Under the pieces are notes generated by a model that was given only the letters and a program-made list of their open reading frames with translations, was not told the DNA's origin and made no database searches. Of a stretch of 64,000 nt of DNA, positions 37,013 to 49,350 are shown one piece after another. Positions within the stretch are counted from its first letter, which is position 1. Each line of letters starts with the position of its first letter. The position numbers were made by a program, and so were the translations under genes. Source of the DNA: Vesta saturnalis (lineage: Eukaryota; Arthropoda; Insecta; Coleoptera; Lampyridae); the NCBI GenBank assembly GCA_036346205.1, contig JARFJB010002087.1:9390501-9454500 (forward strand), given 5' to 3'.

Positions 37013-37013
<1 letters not shown>

Positions 37014-37016
<3 letters not shown>

Positions 37017-38029
37017 GGTGCCCGGAAATATCATGTACCTAGAGAAGGATATGATTCTACATGAAAAAATAAGACTTTTTGGACAATATCTCGAGAACCG
37101 TATGATATGATGTTCAGCTCTTATACACAATTTGTGTTCATTAAATCACTTGTTTTCGCTGCAAAATGAAGTGGCGTGGATTTTGGGTATTTTGGGGGTT
37201 TCAACCCTCTAATTTCTACGCCACTGAATTAAATGCAATTCTAAGAAGCGCCTTAGAAGCGGCCATGTCTTCTACACCAAAAAGGTGCTCTTGGCTGATA
37301 GCTCTAAACTCAACTGTTTGCGAGAAAAATGGCATTCAATGAGAGAAAACATTATTTTTAAGAATCATTTTCATTAAAAATTTATTAACAGTAGGCATAA
37401 CATTTTGGAAAGAATGCAAGTAATAAATTCCAAATTACTACTTATTGAATGAAAAACAAATGCTGCAAGTGTACGAAGCCCACGTAGAACACTTTTAGCA
37501 TTTATTTTTCATTCAATCAGTGTATTTGTATACTTTCAGTTTTCTCGAAATGTTGTACCTACTGTTAATAAATTTTTAAAAAAAATTATTCTTAAAATTA
37601 TGTTTTTTTCTCATAAAATTTTTCTCGGAAATGATCAACTTTAGAGCTGTTAACCAAGAGTAACTTTTTGGTAGAGAAAATAAGGGCGGTTCTAACGCGG
37701 TCCTTGAAATTGCATTTTTTTCAGTGGCGTAGAAAGTAGGGGGATTGAAATCCTCAAAATACCCAAAATCCACGCCATTGAATTTTCAAAACACTTTATT
37801 TTACGGTGAAAACAAGGGACTTAATGAGCACAAATTGTGTATGAGAGCTGAACATCATATCTCAAACGGTTCCCCAGATATTATCCAAAAACTGAAAAAA
37901 AATTCAACTTTGACACCCTGTATATTGAAAACGGTACGTCTGGGCATATAAGTTCATAGGAAAAAAAGTCGTATTTTTTCATGTAGAATCACCTCCTTCT
38001 CTAGGTACATGCTATTTCCGGGCACCCGG
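37014..38029. mobile_element. foldback element with CAGGGTGCCCGG-type ends
   Basis: Left end CAGGGTGCCCGGAAATATC, and right end (on minus) CCGGGTGCCCGGAAATAGC. Arms of about 400 bp pair along their length; for example CAGCTCTTATACACAATTTG at 37114-37133 pairs with its complement near 37830-37850. The centre near 37430-37530 is itself palindromic. It has no coding capacity. It lies between (TA)n tracts, consistent with a TA-targeting non-autonomous mariner-type element. Confidence 0.85.
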
Positions 38030-38041
38030 TATATATATATA

Positions 38042-38700
38042 CAGGGTGACTCACGACTATTCCCTCGGCCTCTTGTGCCTAAACGGTACGAGATATCAAC
38101 TTAATTTTTTGGTGACGTGTGTAAATTGATAAGGACTATTTTTTAAATTATTTTCAATTATACAGGGTGGTTCAGAAAATTGTAATATATCAAAGTTAGG
38201 TTTTTTAGATGCAACGCAGCGTAGTTTATGTCATTTATTGATTATATAAAAACACTGAAACCTCTTACTTTGAGTAGCACAAATTTATATCGATTTATTC
38301 TGACCTCTAAAGCTTCCATTTGCACTGTGTAGGATTTCGATATTAGATATTCGAAGGTTAGAATAAAAGAATTTTGGCAAAATAATGTTTCAGTATCATA
38401 TAGAAAACAATAGAAGTTTCAATGAAAAAGAACAAGTCATTATATACTTTGCACCACTGTTAACATCAATTATCAACAATTTTTATTTATACATTTTAAG
38501 AAAACTTCTTGGTCTGAAGAAGGCATTCAACGACCTCGTCCCAGTGGAAGATCACCACGCAGCATTAATGATCGTGAAGTCAAAAGTGGTCAAAAGTGTG
38601 ATTGTTAAAAGCAGTAAAAAGTATCTAAGTAAATTAGAATCTGATTCAAATGCATTAGTCCCAAATTTTATTAGATAATAATGCTCATATACAGAGATTA
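38042..38700 (+). mobile_element. fragments of CAGGGTG-ended mariner-type elements
   Basis: Two left ends occur in series: CAGGGTGACTCACGACTATT at 38042 and CAGGGTGGTTCAGAAAATTG at 38163. After the second, broken frames to about 38600 include PRPSGRSPRSINDREV, which resembles the linker after a transposase HTH. The rest of the gene and the right ends are missing. The coding call is weak; the ends are clear. Confidence 0.45.
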
Positions 38701-39015
38701 AATAGATATAAAGCTCTGGACTTGCCATATCGATTTTAATCTAAAGTATAAAATGCATACGTGTGTTAAAAGCAAACATTTCTCGTACACGAGCAATATT
38801 ATTGACAATATTTCAGAATATTGACAATATTTTTGAGATTTTCTTCTCAATATTGATGGTTTGACTAAGAGATAGAAACGTATGCGTCTGCATCAGTATT
38901 ACTGTCAATACAGTGAAAAAGAGGAGAGAGGTTCCCGTCCCGCGCTCCTATTGACCTTTGTTTACAGCAGGCTCCAGACTACCGGCAGTTTTGGTCGAGT
39001 CAAGGAGTAGAAAAC

Positions 39016-41002
39016 ATGTCTGTTACCGGTGATGATGACATTGTTTTGGAAGACAGTGAAGTTAACAGTGGTGAAGAGGACGATGTCAAGAAGCACCAGT
39101 TAAGTTCGTTGAGTTATATGAAACACTACCAGAACTGTGGGATTCGCGAAGGGGTGACTATAAAAACAAAGTCAAACGTACACTAGCGTTGGACAAGTTA
39201 CTGAATTGTTACAAGGAAATGAAGGGAAACGCAACAAGTGGCGATGTACGAAAGAAGATAAACTCACTAAGAACAAATTACCGAAAAGAGTTGAAAAAAT
39301 CATAACTTCCAAGCGTTCGGGTGCCGGAACAGAAGATGTGTACAAGCCAACATCTTGTGAATTACCTGCAAACATGGATTTATATTGAAAATCTTCAACA
39401 GAGGTAAGTTTGTTGTAATTTTAATTTAGAAAAGGTTAAGGGGATATGCCTGTTGCAAAATAAAACTCATAGAAGTATATAGGTATTATAAAGAACAATA
39501 AAGACAACAATAACATTGTTTTTAATTTCAAAAATAGCCACTTTACGACAGGCGAATTCCTTTAATAAAAACACTAAAATTAAACTAGTTTTATTTAATA
39601 TAAAAAATAGTTCTAAAAACTAAAAACAATTCCTTTTACACAGGTACATCAGACAATTTTGAAATTATAGATTGACAATTAACACCACTTTTTAGTCATG
39701 TTGTTAGAGATCTAACATTTTTTGCTACGTTTTTGCTGTTTCTGTTGATACGCGACAATGACAGTAGAGGGCACTCCTCAATCTCCTCACCAGGCCTATT
39801 TTCCTATTTTCTTTTGACAGAAAATTATGGACATAACAACAAACCATTGTTATCACTGTAGCTTTTTCTGGCTCTGAAACACTCCAAATCTACTTGCTAG
39901 TATCCCGAATGCATTTTCAACCACTACACGCGCAGAAGATAAGCGTTTATTAAATGTTATCTGTTCCTTTGTTAGTGGTGTTTTCATAGGATATGGTTTG
40001 ATGACATGTACGCCTAAAGAAAAAGCATCGTCTGCAACAAACACGTATGGGAAAGAGACATCACTGTTGGGAAGAGGTGAGGGACCAGGCAATCCTAGTC
40101 GGTTTTGTTCAAGTGACTCACCAAACTCAGAATAAAACAACACCCCTCCATCAGAAATTCGTCCGTTCAATCCAACGTCAACCATTATAAATTGTTGGTC
40201 AGCATCCACAACAGCCAACAACACAATACTGTAGAAGCCCTTGTAGTTGAAGTATGTTGATCCCGAGTGAATAGGTTTCTTTATGGTAATATGCTTCCAA
40301 TCCAAAGTACCCACGCAGTGCCAAAATTTATGCTTATTCCCAAATTGTAAGGCAATATTAGCCCATTCTTCAGGTGATGTAGGGAACTGAAAAAAAATTA
40401 AATTAATTATAAAAGACCTAGTTATTCTACATTGTTTCTACTAGGGGTTCTTTTTTCCAGGCTGCAACTCTTGACGACTCTACTCACTCAACAGAAGATG
40501 GTCAAGGTTTAAGAGATGAGGAGGAAAATGTTACTGTAACCAAATAAATGCAACCGACTGGCGTCGCCTCGTCCAACTCCATAACAGGTTTAGGAAGCTA
40601 CCATCAAAGTAAAAAGAAAAAGGTACTAGGACCTATTGCGAAACAAAATGAATTGACCATGGCCTGCAAATATTTGTCTCAGTCTGATCAAAAAAAAGCT
40701 GAAGATGAATATTTGGAAGTGGCAAAGGTTTGGACTAGACAACTGCAGGATATGGAACCAAGGCAGCGCTGGTTTGCTAACAGCTGTAAATGACGTGCTG
40801 TTTGAAGGTCAACTTGGCACCCTACATAAGGACTCTGTTGCCATAAATGCGCACAACTATGCAGCAATATACTCCATCAGGTTCATCACATTCAACTAGA
40901 CAGCATACTCCCCAACCTACTTACACTGAACTTACTGCACATTCGTCAAAAGATGATGCTGTTAGTGAAGTGATAAGATTTGTGCAATCATTTTTCAAGT
41001 AA
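39016..41002 (+). pseudogene. MADF-domain protein of the Harbinger element
   Basis: Second gene of PIF/Harbinger, a DNA-binding partner of the nuclease. Exon 1 (39016-39403) starts MSVTGDDDIVLEDSEVNS, acidic. A frameshift near 39090 is followed by the MADF domain: FVELYETLPELWDSRRGDYK, then DVRKKINSLRTNYRKELKK and SKRSGAGTEDVYKPT. The exon ends at CAGAG|GTAAGT. Exon 2 starts after TTTTTTCCAG (40460) with AATLDDSTHSTEDGQG. A stop at 40544 is followed by KKKKVLGPIAKQNELTMACK, AEDEYLEVAKVWTRQLQ, NDVLFEGQLGTL and, in another frame, SKDDAVSEVIRFVQSFFK with a stop at 41000. This fits the BESS-like tail of the family. The intron (39404-40460) contains the antisense DDE exon. Confidence 0.82.
39696..40385 (-). 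pseudogene. Harbinger transposase, DDE exon
   Basis: Catalytic exon of a HARBI1-like nuclease. It begins after a polypyrimidine tract and CAG with FPTSPEEWANIALQF. The catalytic residues are visible: Asp in VGTLDWKHITIKKP (the family Gly after Asp is Trp), Asp in VFVADDAFSLGVH, and Glu in ARVVVENAFGILASRF. A frameshift near 39865 is followed by PEKATVITMVCCYVHNFLSK, the family LHNFL block. The frame ends at a stop at 39698-39696. Apart from that frameshift the exon is well kept. Its first exon is at 43431-43833, so the two are parts of one minus-strand gene. Confidence 0.9.
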
Positions 41003-42326
41003 TATGTTCTAATCATCTATAATTAAATTAACAATATAATAATGTAAAATTATTTGAATTTAAAAAACTTTGTAAATTTTTTAATAAAAATTTAGATATT
41101 ATTATTTAATACACTTTGTATTATTTATATGCAAATTAGCTTCTTTTCATTCTGCTCTATATAATAGTAACTAAAACTAAAACTTTTCGAGAACATTTCA
41201 GAAAAACCTTTTCCATAAGAATGCAGGTAGCAGACCGCGAAAATTTTATTATTGTAATAAACGTTTGTCAAATCGCCATTATTACCACGATAGAAAAGAT
41301 AATAATTAGTGGATTTTTAATATCTTGATAATACGTCGTAATTTACTAATGTTTTCAAAATATTTTTGTTTATATATTTTTAGCTAATGAATGTAGGATC
41401 GTTTGTAACTAATATATATGTAAACATATGTTAGGGGGTAAGTGGCAGGTGCACGCTTAAAAATGCTTTACTGAAGGGGCGTAACAAATCATTGGAATTT
41501 TTCTTATGCGCGCTCTTGATGTAAAAATGTCATTGGTCTAATGATTAATTGTGGCGACCACGATGAAAAGATATCTTTGTTACTGGAGACCCGTAAATAT
41601 AAGGTTGTTACAGATGCATATTTTTAAAATTAAGAAGTGCAATAATTACTATGAAACTATTCCAATATAAGTTAGTGTCTCTTGTTTTTTTATTACTTTT
41701 GAAAGACGGGGTTGGTTTTCGGGAGTAGATATAGTTATGTTTGGATCGGGGGGGAAGGCAATTACAGCGAGCTTTTCAATCGAGCCAGATCGATTTTTGG
41801 GTTAATTAAATCCCTTCATTGTAAACAGCTTGTCTTTAAAATAATTCGTGCGTGTACATTTTTCCTTTGCATTCGCCAACACTAAGTTGTCTTTTCTTTC
41901 GGGATTAAACCGCGTCTATTAACGATTTGTGCCTGTGATCAATTAAGGGAATATTTATTCTAGTGTAAGTATGTATTTTTATAGGTATAACTGAAAGCGT
42001 GTAGCAAATAGTTTTACCAGTCTAGATAACATATTAAATACCAAACATTGTCTTGCAATCTTATTCGTACGCTGACTCATTAAGCTGAAATCTGTTAAAA
42101 TAAAAGGACAACATAGGGCCCTCTCCCCCGGGTATTTGTGCGAATTAGCATTGTTGATTGTTGTTTATATTTATAAGCGTGTAAAGACGGCTGGTGAATG
42201 GGTATCGGATGCCGCAGGTTATTAATTGTAAAAGGCAATTGTCGGTACACACTCCCAAGCCAGACCATTAAACACCTCGAATTTTATATTTATTGTTTTT
42301 ATATGTTGCGTAGGTAAATGTGTAAC

Positions 42327-42330
<4 letters not shown>
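41003..42330. other. Harbinger intron region, no gene seen
   Basis: Lies between the two exons of the minus-strand transposase. No coding block recognised. A TATA-rich patch near 41360-41420 is unremarkable. Confidence 0.4.
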
Positions 42331-42390
<60 letters not shown>

Positions 42391-42391
42391 C
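42331..42391. repeat. (GA)n microsatellite
   Basis: GA dinucleotide run with one short interruption. Confidence 0.97.
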
Positions 42392-42810
42392 ACGGTATGT
42401 TGCTAAGTTGAATTATTTGCCTGCGAGCTGATTTCTCTTTTTTATGTGCTTTATTACAATGTGAATTATGTATTTTGTGCTTTAGTTGTCACTAAACAAT
42501 TAGGTAATTTTTAAATCCCTTGTCTGTTTTCTTTTGATCCTCGCATTTGCCTTAGTACCTGTGCAATTTTACTGTTGTTGTATTTTATATGTACCGTGAT
42601 TTGCTTTATTATTTTATGTGCTTATTTACTTAAAGACCGGCGTGATTGGTTTTTAAAAAGGGCCACATGTTTGGTGTTACGATTTTTATTTTGATTATTT
42701 ATGACCCAATTGTGAGTGTGACTATATCTGTTTTTTTATTGTGTTTCTGTGTAACTGAACTGCTTTTTATTCATTTCCTCTTAATGTTATAATTTTGTTA
42801 TATATTTAAC
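42392..42810. other. no gene seen
   Basis: AT-rich continuation of the Harbinger intron before the left breakpoint of duplication 2. Confidence 0.4.
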
Positions 42811-43430
42811 CCTTTCATTATTTTTTGTTCTGTTATTTGATTTATAAATGTACTTGAGCAATTGCTTATTTATGAATAAAGTGGGTTTTATTGGTGGTTC
42901 TTTCCCACAATAGTAGATTAACGTGCTGAACCACTGGTGCGCCAAGTTCGTTGATTTTGATTTGAGTAGTTTCATTTTTTTTACCTGCCCGCATGATGTA
43001 ACACGTACCTCGTCCAGACTATCTCATTTAGATAGCATAACGTACCTAACACTAGACGGCCACTTAGTTTGATCAGGTTTGAAGTTTGCGAGTAATTAAA
43101 TATCAGACTTGTAAATAAATGCTAATGTTTTCATTATTGCCCGGAAAGTCAAAGTAAGGCAGGCAATTAATTTGAGTAATAACGACATTATTGTCAGTCA
43201 AGTCAAGATAAATCACTTAGCGATTGCTTGGTTCTTGAATTTGCATTATTTCAAATAAGTTCAAATTATTCTTTTCAAGATAGGGTACCTGGGGGACGTT
43301 ACAAGAACAAACATGTAAATTTGTATTATTAACGGTCATGCCTAAACAGCATTTAAGACTTCAGTGCCATATCTATATTTTCTAAATATCTCTAACCATA
43401 ATTGGTATACCATACCAATAGAAAACGTAC

Positions 43431-43833
43431 CAGCATATACTTCTTTAGAACAGTCACTAGCACCTCACATGTTTCCAAGATAGCTTTACTGATTGTTTTA
43501 GGAGACATAGCAGAAAACTTCAGACCTTCAAAGTTTCTTCCGGTTGCTAGATAACGAAGGGTCAAAACAAGCCTTTCTTCAACTGTTGTATACGCTCGCA
43601 TATTACTACTTTGTTTTACTAAATGGGGTTCAAGGTTCAACCATGGAAAGTAACGTTTTGAACTTTTCTTCACTCATTCTCAAGTAATTGTGGTAGTCAA
43701 CGGAATCACTCAGCGATATTTCATAACCGTGAGTGTATTTTTCACGTTTCAACTACAATTTTTTACGCTTTACCCTTTTTTTCAAAATAAAATGCAAAAT
43801 AATCGCGACACATGCTTTCTTCTTGGCATCCAT
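43431..43833 (-). pseudogene. Harbinger transposase, first exon
   Basis: N-terminal exon of the HARBI1-like gene. It opens MDAKKKACVAIILHFILKK, and a TAG stands where the family has Trp in the WLKR block. YEISLSDSVDYHNYLRMSE and KFKTLLSMVEP follow. After a frameshift come SSNMRAYTTVEERLVLTL, RYLATGRNFEGLKFS and CEVLVTVLKKYML. The exon ends at CTG|GTACGT, in phase with the FPTSPEEW exon at 40385, giving the family junction KKYxxFPTSPEEW. The intron is about 3.0 kb, long for this family and probably enlarged. Confidence 0.85.
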
Positions 43834-43880
43834 TGTAGAACTAACCTACTCAGATTTATAAAATAATATTGTCAATAATA

Positions 43881-46082
43881 GGGGAAGCGGGGTAATACCG
43901 CGCGGTGGGATAATATCGCGCAGGCCAAAAAACATACAACGGATCGCGCAGTAAGAAGTGCAATCATATGTACGGTGTTAGAGAAACCCGGCAACTATGC
44001 AGAAAAGGTCTGCTGCCCTCTCAAAGCACTCAGTTGCACGTGGTACATGAAAGTGTTACGTTATTAGTTTTGCTTCTAATTTTGTGTCGTTCTAAAATAA
44101 GCTAGGTAAGGGGTAATTTTAGAACAAACTAAGATTCGTAAGTACATATCTTTTCGTCAATGCTTAGGTGATATTTGTCCACATTTGGTTTTTAATTTGA
44201 ATTTTAATTGTTGAAGTTATGATTAGAAAACCAAATCAAGGTTGGTAGGGGGTAATATCGCGCAAAGATGCGCGGTATTGCCCCTCATTTGTTTCATTGG
44301 GAACTTTTTGTTCTAATATTTTTCCTAGGTTTTGGTAAAAACATAAAAATTAGATCATATAAATGACTAAAGGTGATGATTTGTTAATTATATTTGTTTT
44401 ATTCTGACCAAATCCCAGAAAAAATATTTTAAAGAAGAAAAGAAAAAGAAATTAACATTTATTGTCAACGTTTACTTCTCATTTCAGATGGTCGGAAACT
44501 ACAAACGAAAAACCCAACGACAACTCTGGTCAATTGACCAGCTTAATAACGCTATAGCTGCAATTAATACAGGTGCAAAAATACGTGCAGCCGCTAGAAA
44601 TTTTAATATTCCGGAGTCAACACTAATCTGATCATTTAAAGCCAAGAGGTATTGAAAATCGAGATCCGGCTGTAATTAACTGCATGAGAAGGAAACCAAT
44701 CTTTACTAAACCACAAGAAGTAGAGTTAGCAGACCATGTGGTAAAATTGGGAAATTTGTTTTATGGAGTTACGCCGTGGGAGTTGAGACGAATAGCGTTC
44801 AATTTTGCTAATCACTTGAAACACAAATTCAACACAGACAAGAAACTAGCTGGCAAAGATTGGCTAAGAGGATTTCTGAAACTGAATCCCCAACTAAGTG
44901 TTCGCCAGCCAGAAGGTACTAGCATAAACCGTATATCATCCTTTAATGCTGAGGCTGTTGGAATTTTTTTTTTAAATCTTGAAGCCGTTTTGAGCAAGTT
45001 TAAATTTAGAGGCGACAGGATTTTTAATGCGGACGAGTACGGTATAACTACCGTTCAGAAGAAGTCGGGAAAAGTTTATGCCAAAAGAGGAGAAAAACAA
45101 GTGGGTGTTGCCACTTCAGCCGAGCGTGGACAAGACAATCACCATCTTATGTGCTGTTAGTGCATCTGGTTGCTACATCCCTCCAATGATCATTTATCCT
45201 AGGAAACGATTATCCCCCAGTTAGAGAGATGGTCCAATAGGATGTATATATGCACGTTCAGACAATGGGTGGTCAAACGATTTGTTGTTCTTGAAATGGC
45301 TTAAGCATTTCCAGATATATGTAAAGTCAACTGAGGCCGATCCAGTTTTGCTGGTATTAGGTAACCATTCCAGTCATATATAATTAGATATTTATAATTT
45401 TTGCAAAGAAAATTATATTGTGCTTCTCACAATACCACCTCATATGTCAAACCACCTTCAGCCTTTAAATTTAGTTTTTTTTTGGGGTTCACTTAAAAAA
45501 GCTCTCTTTGCCATTTATGATTCTCATATGATTTCGACGGCACATGAGAAGATCACGGTGTATGATCTGGCTCGCTTGTTCAATCAAGCATATATAAATG
45601 TAGCAACGATGGACAAAGGAATATCAGGATTCAGAACTAAAGGAATATTTCCTTTCAACAGCACTAAGTTTACAGAAGAAGACTTTGCACCAGCTGAACA
45701 GTTTAGAGAACTTGTTTTAGATACTAACCAAGGAGAAAATGAAAGAGCTTAAACATTCCATCTCTTCAAGTATCGTCAACAAGCATAGCCATTTCTGAAC
45801 CAACATCATCGACATTAAGGGCTACTGTGGAACAGACACCATCAACATCCACAGCTGAACCTGGATCTTTACCTTCATGGTCAGGTATCGTTAAAGTATC
45901 AGATGTAGCTCCTGTTCCAAAGAAAGTAATTAAAAAGTCTACCAAAAAAACGACAGTAAGGAAACAACAATCAGAAATTTGGACTGCTACACCAGTGAAG
46001 GCTGTTCTCCTGGAAAAACAAGCTAAGCGAGATGCGAAAACTGAGAAGCAAGCTAGGAGAGAACATAATGGTGATATAAAAG
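43881..46082 (+). mobile_element. pogo element, first (3'-truncated) copy
   Basis: Left end begins GGGGAAGCGGGGTAATACCG after a TA. It runs through the HTH and DDE parts and stops at 46082 where the duplication unit ends. No right end belongs to this copy. Confidence 0.88.
44488..46082 (+). pseudogene. pogo/Tigger-type transposase, first copy, truncated
   Basis: Starts after CATTTCAG with MVGNYKRKTQRQLWSIDQL, a psq/pogo-type HTH that stays in frame here but is frameshifted in the second copy by one A. The block then reads AIAAINTGAKIRAAARNF and PESTLI with a stop. From 44684: KPQEVELADHVVKLG, GKDWLRGFLKLNPQLSVRQP (CENPB-type HTH) and IFNADEYGITTVQKK (first Asp kept). VLGNHSSH shows Gly for the second Asp, and HLQPLNLVFF has Asn for the third. 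The frame breaks at GENERA (45751) by one missing A. It lacks the PHD finger because the duplication ended upstream. Confidence 0.88.
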
Positions 46083-49000
46083 CCTTTCATTATTTTTTGT
46101 TCTGTTATTTGATTTATAAATGTACTTGAGCAATTGCTTATTTATGAATAAAGTGGGTTTTATTGGTGGTTCTTTCCCACAATAGTAGATTAACGTGCTG
46201 AACCACTGGTGCGCCAAGTTCGTTGATTTTGATTTGAGTAGTTTCATTTTTTTTACCTGCCCGCATGATGTAACACGTACCTCGTCCAGACTATCTCATT
46301 TAGATAGCATAACGTACCTAACACTAGACGGCCACTTAGTTTGATCAGGTTTGAAGTTTGCGAGTAATTAAATATCAGACTTGTAAATAAATGCTAATGT
46401 TTTCATTATTGCCCGGAAAGTCAAAGTAAGGCAGGCAATTAATTTGAGTAATAACGACATTATTGTCAGTCAAGTCAAGATAAATCACTTAGCGATTGCT
46501 TGGTTCTTGAATTTGCATTATTTCAAATAAGTTCAAATTATTCTTTTCAAGATAGGGTACCTGGGGGACGTTACAAGAACAAACATGTAAATTTGTATTA
46601 TTAACGGTCATGCCTAAACAGCATTTAAGACTTCAGTGCCATATCTATATTTTCTAAATATCTCTAACCATAATTGGTATACCATACCAATAGAAAACGT
46701 ACCAGCATATACTTCTTTAGAACAGTCACTAGCACCTCACATGTTTCCAAGATAGCTTTACTGATTGTTTTAGGAGACATAGCAGAAAACTTCAGACCTT
46801 CAAAGTTTCTTCCGGTTGCTAGATAACGAAGGGTCAAAACAAGCCTTTCTTCAACTGTTGTATACGCTCGCATATTACTACTTTGTTTTACTAAATGGGG
46901 TTCAAGGTTCAACCATGGAAAGTAACGTTTTGAACTTTTCTTCACTCATTCTCAAGTAATTGTGGTAGTCAACGGAATCACTCAGCGATATTTCATAACC
47001 GTGAGTGTATTTTTCACGTTTCAACTACAATTTTTTACGCTTTACCCTTTTTTTCAAAATAAAATGCAAAATAATCGCGACACATGCTTTCTTCTTGGCA
47101 TCCATTGTAGAACTAACCTACTCAGATTTATAAAATAATATTGTCAATAATAGGGGAAGCGGGTAATACCGCGCGGTGGGATAATATCGCGCAGGCCAAA
47201 AAACATACAACGGATCGCGCAGTAAGAAGTGCAATCATATGTACGGTGTTAGAGAAACCCGGCAACTATGCAGAAAAGGTCTGCTGCCCTCTCAAAGCAC
47301 TCAGTTGCACGTGGTACATGAAAGTGTTACGTTATTAGTTTTGCTTCTAATTTTGTGTCGTTCTAAAATAAGCTAGGTAAGGGGTAATTTTAGAACAAAC
47401 TAAGATTCGTAAGTACATATCTTTTCGTCAATGCTTAGGTGATATTTGTCCACATTTGGTTTTTAATTTGAATTTTAATTGTTGAAGTTATGATTAGAAA
47501 ACCAAATCAAGGTTGGTAGGGTAATATCGCGCAAAGATGCGCGGTATTGCCCTCATTTGTTTCATTGGGAACTTTTGTTCTAATATTTTTCCTAGGTTTT
47601 GGTAAAACATAAAAATTAGATCATATAAATGACTAAAGATGATGATTTGTTAATTATATTTGTTTTATTCTGACCAAATCCCAGAAAAATATTTTAAAGA
47701 AGAAAAGAAAAAGAAATTAACATTTATTGTCAACGTTTACTTCTCATTTCAGATGGTCGGAAACTACAAACGAAAACCCAACGACAACTCTGGTCAATTG
47801 ACCAGCTTAATAACGCTATAGCTGCAATTAATACAGGTGCAAAAATACGTGCAGCCGCTAGAAATTTTAATATTCCGGAGTCAACACTAATCTGATCATT
47901 TAAAGCCAAGAGGTATTGAAAATCGAGATCCGGCTGTAATTAACTGCATGAGAAGGAAACCAATCTTTACTAAACCACAAGAAGTAGAGTTAGCAGACCA
48001 TGTGGTAAAATTGGGAAATTTGTTTTATGGAGTTACGCCGTGGGAGTTGAGACGAATAGCGTTCAATTTTGCTAATCACTTGAAACACAAATTCAACACA
48101 GACAAGAAACTAGCTGGCAAAGATTGGCTAAGAGGATTTCTGAAACTGAATCCCCAACTAAGTGTTCGCCAGCCAGAAGGTACTAGCATAAACCGTATAT
48201 CATCCTTTAATGCTGAGGCTGTTGGAATTTTTTTTTTAAATCTTGAAGCCGTTTTGAGCAAGTTTAAATTTAGAGGCGACAGGATTTTTAATGCGGACGA
48301 GTACGGTATAACTACCGTTCAGAAGAAGTCGGGAAAAGTTTATGCCAAAAGAGGAGAAAAACAAGTGGGTGTTGCCACTTCAGCCGAGCGTGGACAAGAC
48401 AATCACCATCTTATGTGCTGTTAGTGCATCTGGTTGCTACATCCCTCCAATGATCATTTATCCTAGGAAACGATTATCCCCCCAGTTAGAGAGAGATGGT
48501 CCAATAGGATGTATATATGCACGTTCAGACAATGGGTGGTCAAACGATTTGTTGTTCTTGAAATGGCTTAAGCATTTCCAGATATATGTAAAGTCAACTG
48601 AGGCCGATCCAGTTTTGCTGGTATTAGGTAACCATTCCAGTCATATATAATTAGATATTTATAATTTTTGCAAAGAAAATTATATTGTGCTTCTCACAAT
48701 ACCACCTCATATGTCAAACCACCTTCAGCCTTTAAATTTAGTTTTTTTTTGGGGTTCACTTAAAAAAGCTCTCTTTGCCATTTATGATTCTCATATGATT
48801 TCGACGGCACATGAGAAGATCACGGTGTATGATCTGGCTCGCTTGTTCAATCAAGCATATATAAATGTAGCAACGATGGACAAAGGAATATCAGGATTCA
48901 GAACTAAAGGAATATTTCCTTTCAACAGCACTAAGTTTACAGAAGAAGACTTTGCACCAGCTGAACAGTTTAGAGAACTTGTTTTAGATACTAACCAAGG

Positions 49001-49350
49001 AGAAAATGAAAAGAGCTTAAACATTCCATCTCTTCAAGTATCGTCAACAAGCATAGCCATTTCTGAACCAACATCATCGACATTAAGGGCTACTGTGGAA
49101 CAGACACCATCAACATCCACAGCTGAACCTGGATCTTTACCTTCATGGTCAGGTATCGTTAAAGTATCAGATGTAGCTCCTGTTCCAAAGAAAGTAATTA
49201 AAAAGTCTACCAAAAAAACGACAGTAAGGAAACAACAATCAGAAATTTGGACTGCTACACCAGTGAAGGCTGTTCTCCTGGAAAAACAAGCTAAGCGAGA
49301 TGCGAAAACTGAGAAGCAAGCTAGGAGAGAACATAATGGTGATATAAAAG
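46083..49350. repeat. tandem duplication 2, second copy
   Basis: Nearly identical to 42811-46082 (offset 3272 at the start, 3268 at the end). Differences are mainly single-base changes in homopolymers of A, G and C. Confidence 0.95.
46703..47105 (-). pseudogene. Harbinger first exon, second copy
   Basis: Duplicate of 43431-43833 with the same TAG and the same frameshift. It has no downstream DDE exon within splicing distance except across the first copy. Confidence 0.83.

Larger units (their letters stand above)
33561..37089. repeat. tandem duplication 1, second copy
   Basis: Nearly identical to 30015-33560, offset 3546 bp at the left and 3525 bp at the right. Differences are mostly homopolymer length (for example near 36085 versus 32560) and a 15-bp gap near 35174. 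Confidence 0.93.
42811..46082. repeat. tandem duplication 2, first copy
   Basis: Direct repeat of 3272 bp. It begins CCTTTCATTATTTTTTG in the Harbinger intron and ends GATATAAAAG inside the pogo gene. The second copy follows with no spacer. I see no microhomology at the join. Confidence 0.95.
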
